Part shown: piece after piece, positions 49,549 through 58,308 of the stretch
Numbering within the stretch: position 1 is the stretch's first letter
Layout of the letters: the number at the start of each line of letters is the position of its first letter
Source of the DNA: DATFXM01 sp035315885
GTDB lineage: Bacteria > Acidobacteriota > Blastocatellia > UBA7656
DNA length: 64,000 nucleotides
Direction of reading: 5' to 3'
NCBI GenBank assembly: GCA_035315885.1
Contig: DATFXM010000068.1
Coordinates: forward strand, 28,780 to 92,779
The notes under the pieces: model-generated
What the model saw: only the letters and a program-made list of their open reading frames with translations
What the model was told of the DNA's origin: nothing
Databases searched by the model: none
Position numbers and translations under genes: made by a program

Positions 49549-50376
49549 CTAGCTGGCTGGAATATTAGAAAAAAGCGCATTCATCTGCGTATAGTCCATC
49601 GAACGATCCAGCATCGGCGCGTAGCTGCCACTGGTGAACAGCTCGGTGGCTGCCGTTTTCGCCAGTCCGTATACCGCTTGAGCGATAGCCGAACCGGCAC
49701 TCAATCGCCTGACTCCCAGTTTGCGAAGCTCGTCGGGCGAGGGCAGCGTCGCCATAACCAGGACATTTAAGGGTAGCCCCGCTGCCGACGCTATCTCGCG
49801 TATGGCACCGGGTTCAGCAACGAGCGGCACAAAGATGCCGTCGCAACCGGCCTCCCTGTATTGCTGCGCTCGAGCAATAGTCGTCTCCGTAGCCTGCTCT
49901 TTCGGCACGAGGCCTCGCAAATAGACATCTGTGCGAGCGTTCACGAACAGGTCTACACCTTTTCGCGCGGCGGCTCGTTTGACTGCGGCGATCTTCTTGC
50001 AAAGCAAGTCGGGTGATCCCGCACCGTCTTCGAGGTTGATTCCTACGGCGCCCGCGTCGATTACCGCAGAGACAGATTCCGCAGCCTTCTCGGGGTCTGA
50101 TGAATAGCCTCCCTCGATATCCACCGACAGCGGGACGGATATGACGCGTTCAATTTCTGACACTGCTATGCTGAGCACTCGAGGCGGCAATACATCGCCG
50201 TCGGGATAACCGCGTGACCATGCGAGACCCGCGCTGGTTGTTGCGATTGCTTTTGCCCCACAGGACTCGATGAGCCGCGCACTTCCGGCATCCCAGGCAT
50301 TGGCGAGCACTAGAAACTGGCCTTGGCCGTGCATCTGTCGAAAATGTTTGGCGCGATCACTGGCAGAGTCGGTCAT
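49549..50376 (-). CDS. Isocitrate lyase/PEP mutase superfamily protein
   Basis: 275 aa from the ATG at 50376, which has an AAGGAGGG site. The upstream part of the open frame lies in a heptamer repeat and is not coding. Superfamily marks: FLVLANAWDAGSARLIESCGAKAIATTSAGLAWSRGYPDGD, SVDIEGGYSSDPEKAAESV (metal-binding Asp/Glu) and VGINLEDGAGS, then FVNARTDVYLRGL and GCDGIFVPL. This is the PEP mutase-like branch (like 2-methylisocitrate lyase or oxaloacetate decarboxylase), acting on C-C or C-P bonds of small oxyacids. No phosphonate or propionate genes are nearby, so the substrate is unclear. Confidence 0.85.
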   Translation of the reverse strand: MTDSASDRAKHFRQMHGQGQFLVLANAWDAGSARLIESCGAKAIATTSAGLAWSRGYPDGDVLPPRVLSIAVSEIERVISVPLSVDIEGGYSSDPEKAAESVSAVIDAGAVGINLEDGAGSPDLLCKKIAAVKRAAARKGVDLFVNARTDVYLRGLVPKEQATETTIARAQQYREAGCDGIFVPLVAEPGAIREIASAAGLPLNVLVMATLPSPDELRKLGVRRLSAGSAIAQAVYGLAKTAATELFTSGSYAPMLDRSMDYTQMNALFSNIPAS

Positions 50377-50395
50377 TGGTACCCTCCTTGATTTA

Positions 50396-50503
50396 GTTCT
50401 GAGTTCTGAGTTCTGAGTGCTGACGCGTGTGAGGCTGTAGAACGTAACTCCTTCAGCGCAGAAACTCCGTTGATCGCACTCCGCACGCAACACCAAGCAC
50501 TCG
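50396..50503. repeat. Heptamer-armed element (TTCTGAG type), right arm degenerate
   Basis: The left arm is three and a half TTCTGAG heptamers followed by GTGCTGA (50396-50423). A weaker right part (about 50476-50503) contains CGCACTCCGCACGC and AAGCACTC units. It lies just upstream of the PEP-mutase-family gene's ribosome site and resembles the other elements in layout, with more decay. Confidence 0.6.
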
Positions 50504-50604
50504 GGGAGATGATTTCATTGACGTTGATGATTGGGCTCGCTACTTGCCTCATCTGACTCTCAGCTATAGTATTCGCTGACCATTTTCAAATAGTTCCGTC
50601 AAAC

Positions 50605-51072
50605 ATGAACCTGAGGCAGGCAAATTCCGCTGATATACCGGCGATCGTGGCGCTGATAAACCAGGCGTTCCGGGTCGAGCGGTTTTTATTCGACGGTGAT
50701 CGAATCGACGAGCCGCAGGTGCGCGCGCTGTTCGACGTTGGAAAGTTTCTTTTAGTAGAAATGGAGGGTAGGCTTGCGGGTGTGGTCTATGTAGAGCTGC
50801 GAGGGAAGGGAGGTTATCTCGGATTGCTTTCGGTGGATCCTTCGCATCAGCGCGGTGGCATCGGGGGCGAGCTGATGAACGCAGCAGAGGAGTTCTTTCG
50901 GGCGAACGGGTGCTCCAGGGTGGACCTTCAGCTTGTGAGTCTGAGGACCGAGCTGCCGCCCTATTACCGCAAGTTCGGGTTTGTGGAGTGCGGAATCGCT
51001 CCGTTCCCCTCTGAGGTCAAAGCGAAGCAGCCCTGCCACTTCATACTCATGTCAAAGAGTTTAGAGCAGTAG
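50605..51072 (+). CDS. GNAT-family N-acetyltransferase
   Basis: 155 aa. Starts MNLRQANSADIPAIVALINQAFRVE. The acetyl-CoA-binding motif A reads YLGLLSVDPSHQRGGIGGELMNAAEEFFRANGCSRVDLQLVSLRTELPPYYRKFGFVECGIAPFP, with the QRGGIG pyrophosphate loop at about residues 82-87. The acceptor substrate (protein, antibiotic or small amine) cannot be told. There is no good ribosome site; a TATAGTAT box about 35 bases upstream suggests a possibly leaderless transcript. Its stop codon is embedded in the first unit of the next repeat. Confidence 0.88.
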   Translation: MNLRQANSADIPAIVALINQAFRVERFLFDGDRIDEPQVRALFDVGKFLLVEMEGRLAGVVYVELRGKGGYLGLLSVDPSHQRGGIGGELMNAAEEFFRANGCSRVDLQLVSLRTELPPYYRKFGFVECGIAPFPSEVKAKQPCHFILMSKSLEQ

Positions 51073-51250
51073 GAAAAGCATAGGAAAAGCAGTAGGCAGT
51101 TGCAGTAGGCAGTAGGCAGTTAGGCGTTTCGTAGATCGGACACCGAGTATAAGGCCAACGTGCCCTGGTTCAATACACCTCCTGAGTCCCCAAGCGCGCA
51201 TAACTTCCTACTGCCTACTGCCTACGGCTTTTCCTACCGCTTTTCCTACT
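51069..51250. repeat. Heptamer-armed inverted repeat (GGCAGTA type with TAGGAAAAGC units)
   Basis: Left arm (51069-51123): two TAGGAAAAGC-type decamers, then four GCAGTAG heptamers. Right arm (51205-51250): the mirror order, CTACTGC heptamers then two GCTTTTCCTA decamers. The mirrored order of two different unit types means the whole arm has been kept as a paired unit. The first left unit contributes the TAG stop codon of the GNAT gene (51070-51072). Confidence 0.92.
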
Positions 51251-51447
51251 GGATGTTAATCATCAGTAGCCTATTGCGTTATAGGTCTGGGGCGCTCTCT
51301 AGAAACTTACCCCGTGCGTTCTCAAGGCTCGCGAGGCACAGGCAAGCTAGTGTAGGAAGGCGGCTTCTCGGACACCTTATCGTAGTCGATCAATCCAAGT
51401 CCGAGCGGCTGCAGGACTAGTCTTCGAGTCAGGAGACACTTTTCTGA

Positions 51448-52692
51448 ATGAGGACCTTTTTCGCTTTTTATATCGACGCGGCCAAGATTGCGCTGCAGTC
51501 GATCTTCGCGCATAAACTGAGAGCCTTCCTGACCCTGATCGGAATCATCATCGGAGTCGCCTCGGTGGTTGTGGTCGGCGCCTCGATAAGCGGCCTCAAT
51601 AGTTATGTCATAGACAAGGTGGCAAAGGTTCTCGGCGCAAATCATTTTATGATCGCCAGGATGGCCAGCAGCGGGCACCTGAGCGAAGAAGAATGGGAGG
51701 AGATGAATCGGCGCAATAAGCGCCTGGATTGGGATGACGTCGAATGGCTCCAGCATCAGTGCAGTACGTGTACTGAGATCGGCGTGCAGGTAGTCAATCA
51801 GATAGATCTCAAGCAGGGGGGACAAGAACTTCTCGGTGTCAATATCTTCGGAGTGACCGCAAACATGGCGGAGATCGAGGACAAGAGCATAAGCGAGGGC
51901 CGCTTCATCCTCCAGCACGAGGCTGAACATGCCGCCTACTCTTGCGTGATAGGCACAGAACTACAGGAGAAGTTTTTTGTCGGCGTCGATCCGATTGGCC
52001 GCGAGCTCAAGGTCAAGGACGTCCCTATGATGGTGGTCGGCGTAGAAGAGAAGCGCGGGTCGATGTTCGGGGAGTCGCTCGACAAGAATCTCTATGTTCC
52101 GGTGACTACATACGCCAAGCTGTTTGGCCGTAGACAAAGTCTTCAAATCCACGGCAAATCGCCGGACCGCGAGTCCCTCGTGTCTACAATTGAAGATGCA
52201 CGACTGACTCTCCGAAACCGCCACAAGCTGTACGGCAACGCCAAGGATGACTTTGGTCTGGTGAACGTCGAGGAAGTGAACAACAACGTAGACCAGTTCA
52301 CCGGGGCTATTGCAGCCGTCGTCACTCCCATTACGATGATCTCATTGGTAGTTGGTGGCATTGTGGTGATGAACATAATGCTGGTGAGCGTGACCGAACG
52401 TACCTTCGAGATCGGTTTGAGGAAGGCAGTTGGCGCGCGACGCAGCCATATCCTTTTTCAGTTCCTGATCGAGTCGGCGGTGCTGACGTCGTTTGGCGGG
52501 ATGATCGGGCTGTTGCTGGCTTCCGGCATCTCCTATCTGATACGCGCGACGACTCCGATCCCGATGACCATCACCGTGTTCTATGTTTTGATTTCGCTTG
52601 TGGTGTCCGGCGGCGTAGGGCTGATCGCCGGCATCTATCCGGCTTACAAGGCCTCGAGGCTGGATCCAATCCAAGCTCTCTCCAAGACTTGA
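51448..52692 (+). CDS. MacB/FtsX-type ABC transporter permease 1
   Basis: 414 aa. The N-terminal membrane helix follows the family-typical HKLRAFLTLIGIIIGVASVVVVGA. A periplasmic domain of about 230 residues includes an ANxxxIEDKSISEGRF-like segment and FFVGVDPIGRELKVKDVPMMVVGV. Three C-terminal helices carry FEIGLRKAVGARRSHILFQFLIESAVLTSFGGMIGLLLA and end in YPAYKASRLDPIQALSKT. These mechanotransmission permeases use ATP hydrolysis by a separate or fused ATPase; none is encoded here. The stop codon is one base from the next gene's start. Confidence 0.9.
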   Translation: MRTFFAFYIDAAKIALQSIFAHKLRAFLTLIGIIIGVASVVVVGASISGLNSYVIDKVAKVLGANHFMIARMASSGHLSEEEWEEMNRRNKRLDWDDVEWLQHQCSTCTEIGVQVVNQIDLKQGGQELLGVNIFGVTANMAEIEDKSISEGRFILQHEAEHAAYSCVIGTELQEKFFVGVDPIGRELKVKDVPMMVVGVEEKRGSMFGESLDKNLYVPVTTYAKLFGRRQSLQIHGKSPDRESLVSTIEDARLTLRNRHKLYGNAKDDFGLVNVEEVNNNVDQFTGAIAAVVTPITMISLVVGGIVVMNIMLVSVTERTFEIGLRKAVGARRSHILFQFLIESAVLTSFGGMIGLLLASGISYLIRATTPIPMTITVFYVLISLVVSGGVGLIAGIYPAYKASRLDPIQALSKT

Positions 52693-52693
52693 A

Positions 52694-53956
52694 ATGCGAG
52701 AACTCGGGACAAGATCGGTATTCATCAAGGAGATCATGGCGATGGCCCTCGACAACGTGAGGGCGCACAAGTTCAGAAGTTTTCTGACGGTGTTGGGGAT
52801 CGTCATCGGCGTGCTTACGGTCATCGTGATTTCGTCGATACTCACAGGCTTGCGAGGAAATCTGGTCAAGATGATCGAGGACTACGGGACCAGCAATATC
52901 TTTGCTTTTCACTTAACCACCGGAATTCATCTAGGACCTCGAGACCGTGCTGAATGGAAGAGAAAACCGCTGACGGTCGAAGACGGCGAGGCCATCAAGG
53001 AACAGGCAAGCGCGGTTGACGACGTCGCCAGTGAGGGCTTCATCGATTGGAACTTCGATCGAACGATCACCTACGGAAAGAACACGTACAAACGGGGCAG
53101 GATCCAGGGAGTGTCGGCCAACTACGGACGGCTGACAAATCAACTGTTGTCGGAGGGGCGCTTCATAAGCGAGATCGACGACAAGCACCGGCGAGAAGTA
53201 ATGGTGATCGGCATCTCGGTGGCCGAAGCGTTGTTTCCTCATCAGTCCACGGTGGCCGGGCACGAAGTTACTATGGGCGGCAAGGTGTACGAAGTGATCG
53301 GCTTGCTCGAGCAAAAGAAGGGCGGGTTTTCAGACGACGATCAGGACAACACCGTTCTGATTCCCTATCGCACGCTGCGGAAGATGGCACCGCGCAGTGA
53401 GTTTCTACTGCTAATCATTCGCGCGCGCGAAGGCCAGTTGAGGACCGCGCTGGGCCAGGTCGAAGACATCCTGCGTCGCCAGCGTGGGTTGAGATTCGAC
53501 GAGCCAAACAATTTCGATTTGACTACCGCCGATCGGTTCATAGAACAGTTCGACAGCATGATGGCCGGCGTAGGCATGGTGGCCATCGCGATCTCGAGTA
53601 TCGGTCTTCTGGTGGGCGGCATCGGTGTGATGAACATCATGCTGGTCAGCGTGAAAGAGCGCACGCAGGAGATCGGCATCAGGAAAGCGTTGGGTGCGCG
53701 GCGGACTGATATTACTCGACAGTTCTTGTTTGAAGCGATGACGCTCACTCTGCTCGGAGGACTGATTGGGGTCTTGCTGGCAATCGCGACGAGTCAGATT
53801 CTGTTGCTAGTATTGCCGAGCCTGCCTTCGTCCGTTCCGATGTGGGCGGTAATTGCGGGGTTGGCGGTTTCGATCATGGTAGGTCTCGTATTTGGAGTAT
53901 GGCCCGCCCGGCAGGCGTCCCGTCTCGACCCGATCGAAGCTCTGCGGTACGAGTAG
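52694..53956 (+). CDS. MacB/FtsX-type ABC transporter permease 2
   Basis: 420 aa, same architecture as the preceding gene: KFRSFLTVLGIVIGVLTVIVISSILTG, a periplasmic domain, ISSIGLLVGGIGVMNIMLVSVKERTQEIGIRKALGARRTDITRQFLFEAMTLTLLGGLIGVLLA, and the terminal WPARQASRLDPIEALRYE. It begins one base after permease 1, so the two are co-translated and likely form a heterodimer. Export of lipoproteins, peptides or toxins is known for the family; the cargo here is unknown. The energising ATPase must be elsewhere. Confidence 0.9.
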   Translation: MRELGTRSVFIKEIMAMALDNVRAHKFRSFLTVLGIVIGVLTVIVISSILTGLRGNLVKMIEDYGTSNIFAFHLTTGIHLGPRDRAEWKRKPLTVEDGEAIKEQASAVDDVASEGFIDWNFDRTITYGKNTYKRGRIQGVSANYGRLTNQLLSEGRFISEIDDKHRREVMVIGISVAEALFPHQSTVAGHEVTMGGKVYEVIGLLEQKKGGFSDDDQDNTVLIPYRTLRKMAPRSEFLLLIIRAREGQLRTALGQVEDILRRQRGLRFDEPNNFDLTTADRFIEQFDSMMAGVGMVAIAISSIGLLVGGIGVMNIMLVSVKERTQEIGIRKALGARRTDITRQFLFEAMTLTLLGGLIGVLLAIATSQILLLVLPSLPSSVPMWAVIAGLAVSIMVGLVFGVWPARQASRLDPIEALRYE

Positions 53957-53966
53957 GGAGGTCCAA

Positions 53967-54137
53967 AGTTTCTGGTTTCTAGTTTCTGGTTCGAGTGCTA
54001 CAAACATCGCTCGTGGGGGTAGGGTCCGGCGCAACAGCTTTGCCAGAATTCAGTGTGCTTGGAACAATGCGACTACTAACGGCAAGACCCCTATTAGCCA
54101 AAAGAGACCAGAAACCCGAAACGCTAAACCCTAAACC
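53967..54137. repeat. Heptamer-armed inverted repeat (TTTCTGG type)
   Basis: The left arm TTTCTGG/TTTCTAG (53967-53992) starts 10 bases after the permease 2 stop. The right arm of AAACCCG/AAACCCT-type units (54104-54137) ends 5 bases before the stop codon of the convergent VWA gene. The unit type is the same as at 10450, with a roughly 110-base unrelated spacer. Confidence 0.85.
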
Positions 54138-54142
54138 AATTT

Positions 54143-57100
54143 TCACGTCGTCAAACGTCGATAGATACCCGGCAGGCGTTCCGGCAGACTCAGCACATCG
54201 TCAATGATCGTGTAGCCCACCTCGCCGTACATATCCTTGAGTTGGTCTTCCGATTCGCGATCGATTGTTATGCAGAACGGCGTGATCGCTTCAGTTCTGG
54301 CCTGACGCAATGCCATCCGCGTATCCTCGCGCGCGTAGCGACTGTCTCCGTAGTCGTGATCGTATGGACGCCCATCCGACAACACGATCAGCAGCTTTGT
54401 TCGCGCATCGCGGCTGCCAAGCCGCTTGATCGCATGTCTGATCGCCGCTCCGAGCCGCGTGTTGTTCTGATAGCTTATTCCCCCGATTCTCCTTTCAACA
54501 TCCACCGAGTACCCGTCGGAAAAATCCTTGATCACATAAAATTTGACATTGCGACGCCCTTCGCTGGTGAAACCCTGGATCGCGTACTCGTCGCCGACCG
54601 CTTCGAGAGCCTCGCTCATCAGCACCAGGCCCTCTTTTTCGATATCGATGATTCGCTGTCCCGGCTGTGTGTAAGGGTGACTCGGATATCTGCTGATCGT
54701 TCGTGCCGTTGAGCTGGACATGTCCAGCAGAAAAGAAACCGCGACGTCCCGCTCGCGCCTAAGCTTTCTGGTGTACAACCGATCGTCAATCAGACCCGTG
54801 CTGCGTTTGTCTAGCGCATAGTCGATGACCGACTGCAGGTCGTAGTCTTCGCCGTCTATCTCACCGCGAATCCTTCGAAGGTTCTCCGGCCTCAGCAACT
54901 GAAACTGATACCTTATCGACGAGATCACTCCGGCGTACCGGCTGCGGGCCAACTCCACGAAACCGCGCGAACCTCTCGAACCCGCCCGCTCGATCACTCG
55001 ACACCAGCGCGTCCGGTAGTCCGACAGCTCGCGGTCCCATTCGTCGTAGTAGAATGCTACGTCGCCTTTTTCAAGATCGTGTTCCGCCGTTTCACCACCT
55101 CGCAGCCGGCTAAACAGGTCTTCGTCTGCAGTGACGTCGAGCCGCTGGTCGCTCGACCAGAGACTGAAGGGATCGTCACGAACTTCCATCTGTTGTTGCT
55201 GTTCCTGCTGCTCGCCGCTCTGTTGGGCACCCGGCTCTGCGCTTTGATTGTCCTCTCCTTCCGTCTTCTGATCGGACTCTTCGTTCTCCGAGTCTGAGTG
55301 GATCGGCTGCTCAACAAACAAGTCGTAGATGTGACGCGTTGCAATCAACGAGTCCGAAACTTCGGCGTCCGGTCTGAAGACATAGTTGGTGAGTATCGTT
55401 TCGAGCTGGCCCAGCAACGTAGGATAGGCTCGCCGCGCCTGTTCTGTGGCCGATCCGCAAATAGCGATCTGAAACAGCAGCTCGAACGGAATCATCTCGG
55501 GCGGGACGTTTTCAATGTCCGGCCTCCGCTCGCGCAACCTCATTCTGACAAAATCCAGATCGCGTCGAATGCCCCTGTACTTTCGACGCAGCAGGTGATC
55601 GATTCGCCCGTTTTCTACGGTGGTGAACAGCCGGAGGGCCAACTCGTACGTAGGAAACTCGGCCAACACCTTAGCGAAGCCTATATTCTGGCCGTTCTTA
55701 TGCTGCCGCCGTTTTGCCGGAGGGGTGGTTTCCTGGCTTTTTTCGCGGCGATGCGCGAAGGCCCCGCGAGTTTCAGCCAACGCCGCCAAAGTGCCGGGCT
55801 GGTCTTCGAGGTACGTCCCAAACTCAATCTGGCCGGCGCCATGGGCCGCAAGGACTTTGAACAACTTGAAGTTTTCGGCCTCATCCTCGAATTCCGCAAC
55901 TACTGAGGGAAGATAAACCGTCGAGCCGTCACCGATCTTGCTCTCATCGGGAATCGAGCCGAGTGACGCCACGTGTAGCGAACGTCCAGTCAGCGCCTCG
56001 ACGTAAAGGCGCAGGGTATGCGAAACCGAGTCAAGCGTCAGGCCTCCCTCGACCTGGAAGAGAGCCTCCTGACTCGCCTTGGATTCGAGCGAATAGTAGG
56101 CTTGCACCCGCCTGGGATTGTCCGACAGCTCGAGACCTCGCCTGGCCCAGTCTCGAAACTGGCCCAGTGACGCGGCGCCAAGAGCCAGAGGACTCGCCTT
56201 AAAGCACTCGACCGCTGCCGCGGTGTTCTTCTCAGCAATTTCTTCGACAAGCTCCAGAACCGCTTCAACTACGCGTGATCTTTTTGCCGCAGGCACCTTG
56301 CCGGCAAGCTCGGAAATGATTTCCGGACTCTGCTTCATGAAGTGATAGCTGGCCGCGTTACCTTGCAGCGCTACTCGTTTGGCGAGGGCAGTCCATCGCT
56401 CGAAGGAATCTCGCCCGGCGGCGGCGAGCACTCGACCTGCCGCCTTGAAATACTGAAGCGCGACTCCGCCGGAGCGGTCGAGATAAGCCTCGGTGGTCTC
56501 GAACAGTTTTCGCAGCGATGCGAGGTCTCCGCCGAGCACGATCTCCGGAAGTTCGGTGAAGAACTCTGCCGCTGTGCCGCCCGATCTGAAAGCGAATGCC
56601 GACGTCAACTCGAGCGCGGTGGTCGTGAGCTCCGGAAAGTCCTGTGAGCCTGCTCGGTCAAGCTGCGCGAGCACACGAGGCGCGGCAGAGAAGAGGTCGC
56701 TGCTATGTTTAACCGAATGCCTTGCCAGCTCCAGACAGATATTCAGGACTCGCTCGGCGTTTTCACCTTCTCCCATCGCCAGCAAAATACCGGGAGACGC
56801 ATGAAAGCTTTCGATTGCGGTGTTAGCCGAGAGCGCGGCTTGTTTGTTGATCAGCTTCAAGACCTGGGACCGCGATTCGGGAGCGACGGACTCCAGAGTG
56901 GCACCGCTGGTTTGGAAGAAGCCGGTTGCGGTATCGGCGCTCGTGGCTGCCAGTCGTCGTCCGATCTCGCCCCAGATACGCATATCGGCCGGCTCGATAA
57001 GGTTCGACACTTCCGGCGCCTCCTTGAGCATTTCTACCGACGATTTCAAGTTCACTCCGGCAAGCGAGATTGCCAGATCCATAGCGACCGAGACTCGGTC

Positions 57101-57208
57101 GCGAGGCATCGTCCGAAGCTTCTTGACGATGCTTTCGAGTGTCGAACCGGTAACGCCCTTCAGGTTCTTTTTTAGCTGTTTCTTTACTTCCTTCTCGATT
57201 TCTTCCAT
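54143..57208 (-). CDS. NorD/CbbO-like von Willebrand factor A domain protein
   Basis: 1021 aa from the ATG at 57208 (MEEIEKEVKKQLKKN); a 13-codon upstream extension is possible. The first about 400 residues are helical repeats. A middle region contains Gln/Glu-rich linkers (EEESDQKTEGEDNQSAEPGAQQ, read in parts). The last about 230 residues form a VWA domain with a complete-looking MIDAS: VSFLLDMSSSTARTI (DxSxS), the Thr of NNTRLGAA, and VLSDGRPYDHDYG. NorD and CbbO proteins work with a MoxR-type AAA ATPase (NorQ/CbbQ) to activate metalloenzymes such as nitric oxide reductase or Rubisco. Neither partner nor target enzyme is adjacent here, so it is an orphan member. Confidence 0.85.
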   Translation of the reverse strand: MEEIEKEVKKQLKKNLKGVTGSTLESIVKKLRTMPRDRVSVAMDLAISLAGVNLKSSVEMLKEAPEVSNLIEPADMRIWGEIGRRLAATSADTATGFFQTSGATLESVAPESRSQVLKLINKQAALSANTAIESFHASPGILLAMGEGENAERVLNICLELARHSVKHSSDLFSAAPRVLAQLDRAGSQDFPELTTTALELTSAFAFRSGGTAAEFFTELPEIVLGGDLASLRKLFETTEAYLDRSGGVALQYFKAAGRVLAAAGRDSFERWTALAKRVALQGNAASYHFMKQSPEIISELAGKVPAAKRSRVVEAVLELVEEIAEKNTAAAVECFKASPLALGAASLGQFRDWARRGLELSDNPRRVQAYYSLESKASQEALFQVEGGLTLDSVSHTLRLYVEALTGRSLHVASLGSIPDESKIGDGSTVYLPSVVAEFEDEAENFKLFKVLAAHGAGQIEFGTYLEDQPGTLAALAETRGAFAHRREKSQETTPPAKRRQHKNGQNIGFAKVLAEFPTYELALRLFTTVENGRIDHLLRRKYRGIRRDLDFVRMRLRERRPDIENVPPEMIPFELLFQIAICGSATEQARRAYPTLLGQLETILTNYVFRPDAEVSDSLIATRHIYDLFVEQPIHSDSENEESDQKTEGEDNQSAEPGAQQSGEQQEQQQQMEVRDDPFSLWSSDQRLDVTADEDLFSRLRGGETAEHDLEKGDVAFYYDEWDRELSDYRTRWCRVIERAGSRGSRGFVELARSRYAGVISSIRYQFQLLRPENLRRIRGEIDGEDYDLQSVIDYALDKRSTGLIDDRLYTRKLRRERDVAVSFLLDMSSSTARTISRYPSHPYTQPGQRIIDIEKEGLVLMSEALEAVGDEYAIQGFTSEGRRNVKFYVIKDFSDGYSVDVERRIGGISYQNNTRLGAAIRHAIKRLGSRDARTKLLIVLSDGRPYDHDYGDSRYAREDTRMALRQARTEAITPFCITIDRESEDQLKDMYGEVGYTIIDDVLSLPERLPGIYRRLTT

Positions 57209-57346
57209 TCCGGATTGATAATAGCAATTTCTAGAGTTCTGCGGCACTAGCGAGAGTTAGGGTCTTAATTTGATTGCGAGCGATTGAATGGGTTGCGTGA
57301 AAGCACAGCTCGGTTGGCAGCTAATGGCGGGGATAGCGCAAACCTC

Positions 57347-57421
57347 GGAAGTTCTGAGTTCTGAGTGCGGACACAGCGAGGCTTCTCATGCATACAACTC
57401 GGAACTCAGAAGTCAGAACCC
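57347..57421. repeat. Heptamer-armed inverted repeat (TTCTGAG type)
   Basis: The left arm is GTTCTGA-type heptamers (57347-57368); the right arm contains complementary ACTCAGAAGTCAGAAC units (57397-57421). The spacer is 28 bases, the shortest of the set. It lies upstream of the pyrophosphatase gene. Confidence 0.75.
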
Positions 57422-57496
57422 CAGGAATTCTCGTGGCGGCTGGAGCAGTGCGGCGATAAAGTTATCGAGCAAAAACTGAAATCAGGAGCAGACCTT

Positions 57497-58183
57497 ATGA
57501 CCAACAACGAAGCCGCACAGCTTCGACTGATGTCCCTGCTGTTCAGGGCGCATCCCTGGCACGGCGTATCGGCGGGCGACCGCTCGCCGGAAATCGTTAC
57601 TGTTTATGTCGAAATAGTCCCAACTGACACGATAAAGTACGAGCTCGATAAGACGACCGGCTTGCTGAAGGTAGATCGACCGCAGCGTTTTTCGAATACC
57701 TGTCCGTCTTATTACGGATTGATTCCGCAGACTTTTTGCGGCAACCGGGTCGGAAAAATGATGGAGAGGCGGACTGGCCGCACCGGTTTAGTGGGAGACG
57801 GCGACCCGCTCGACATCTGCGTGTTCTCGGAAAAGACGATTTCCCACGGCAACCTGTTGCTTCGCGCGGTGCCCATCGGGGGCTTGAGCATGATCGATAA
57901 CGGCAAGGCGGATGACAAAATCATCGCAGTCATGGAAGAAGACGCAATCTACGGAGGGTGGACTGACATTGTGCAAGCGAATGCGGTGATCGATCGACTC
58001 AAACACTATTTTTCGACCTACAAAGGGACGCGCGAAGTCGGAAGAGAGCAAAGCGAAGTTACTGGTGTTTACGGACGGGACGAGGCGCGAGCGGTGATCA
58101 TGGCCAGCGCCGAAGACTACAGAGCCGAGTACTCGGGGCTTCGGGATCTGGTGGACTTGGCACATGCTCCCAAAGATGAATGA
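57497..58183 (+). CDS. ppa: Inorganic pyrophosphatase (family I)
   Basis: 228 aa from the ATG at 57497 (AGGAGC nine bases upstream); a longer frame starts inside the repeat and is not supported. Hydrolyses pyrophosphate to two phosphates. Family I signature: IVTVYVEIVPTDTIKYELDKTTGLLKVDRP, YGLIPQTFCG, and the metal-binding GDGDPLDICVFSE (DxDPxD). It has a longer N-terminus and C-terminus than the about 175-residue E. coli enzyme. It is upstream of the dTDP-sugar genes, whose nucleotidyltransferase releases pyrophosphate, but a separate promoter is likely. Confidence 0.93.
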   Translation: MTNNEAAQLRLMSLLFRAHPWHGVSAGDRSPEIVTVYVEIVPTDTIKYELDKTTGLLKVDRPQRFSNTCPSYYGLIPQTFCGNRVGKMMERRTGRTGLVGDGDPLDICVFSEKTISHGNLLLRAVPIGGLSMIDNGKADDKIIAVMEEDAIYGGWTDIVQANAVIDRLKHYFSTYKGTREVGREQSEVTGVYGRDEARAVIMASAEDYRAEYSGLRDLVDLAHAPKDE

Positions 58184-58308
58184 ACGGCTCGCTGCGAGAG
58201 AAAAAAATGAGCGGTCGAGGCTTCATGAATGAGATTGAAACGATGTAGGCTATCACGACTAAGCTGTAGGACGCCTCGGTCCAAAACTCTGAAGGAGTAC
58301 AGTTATTG

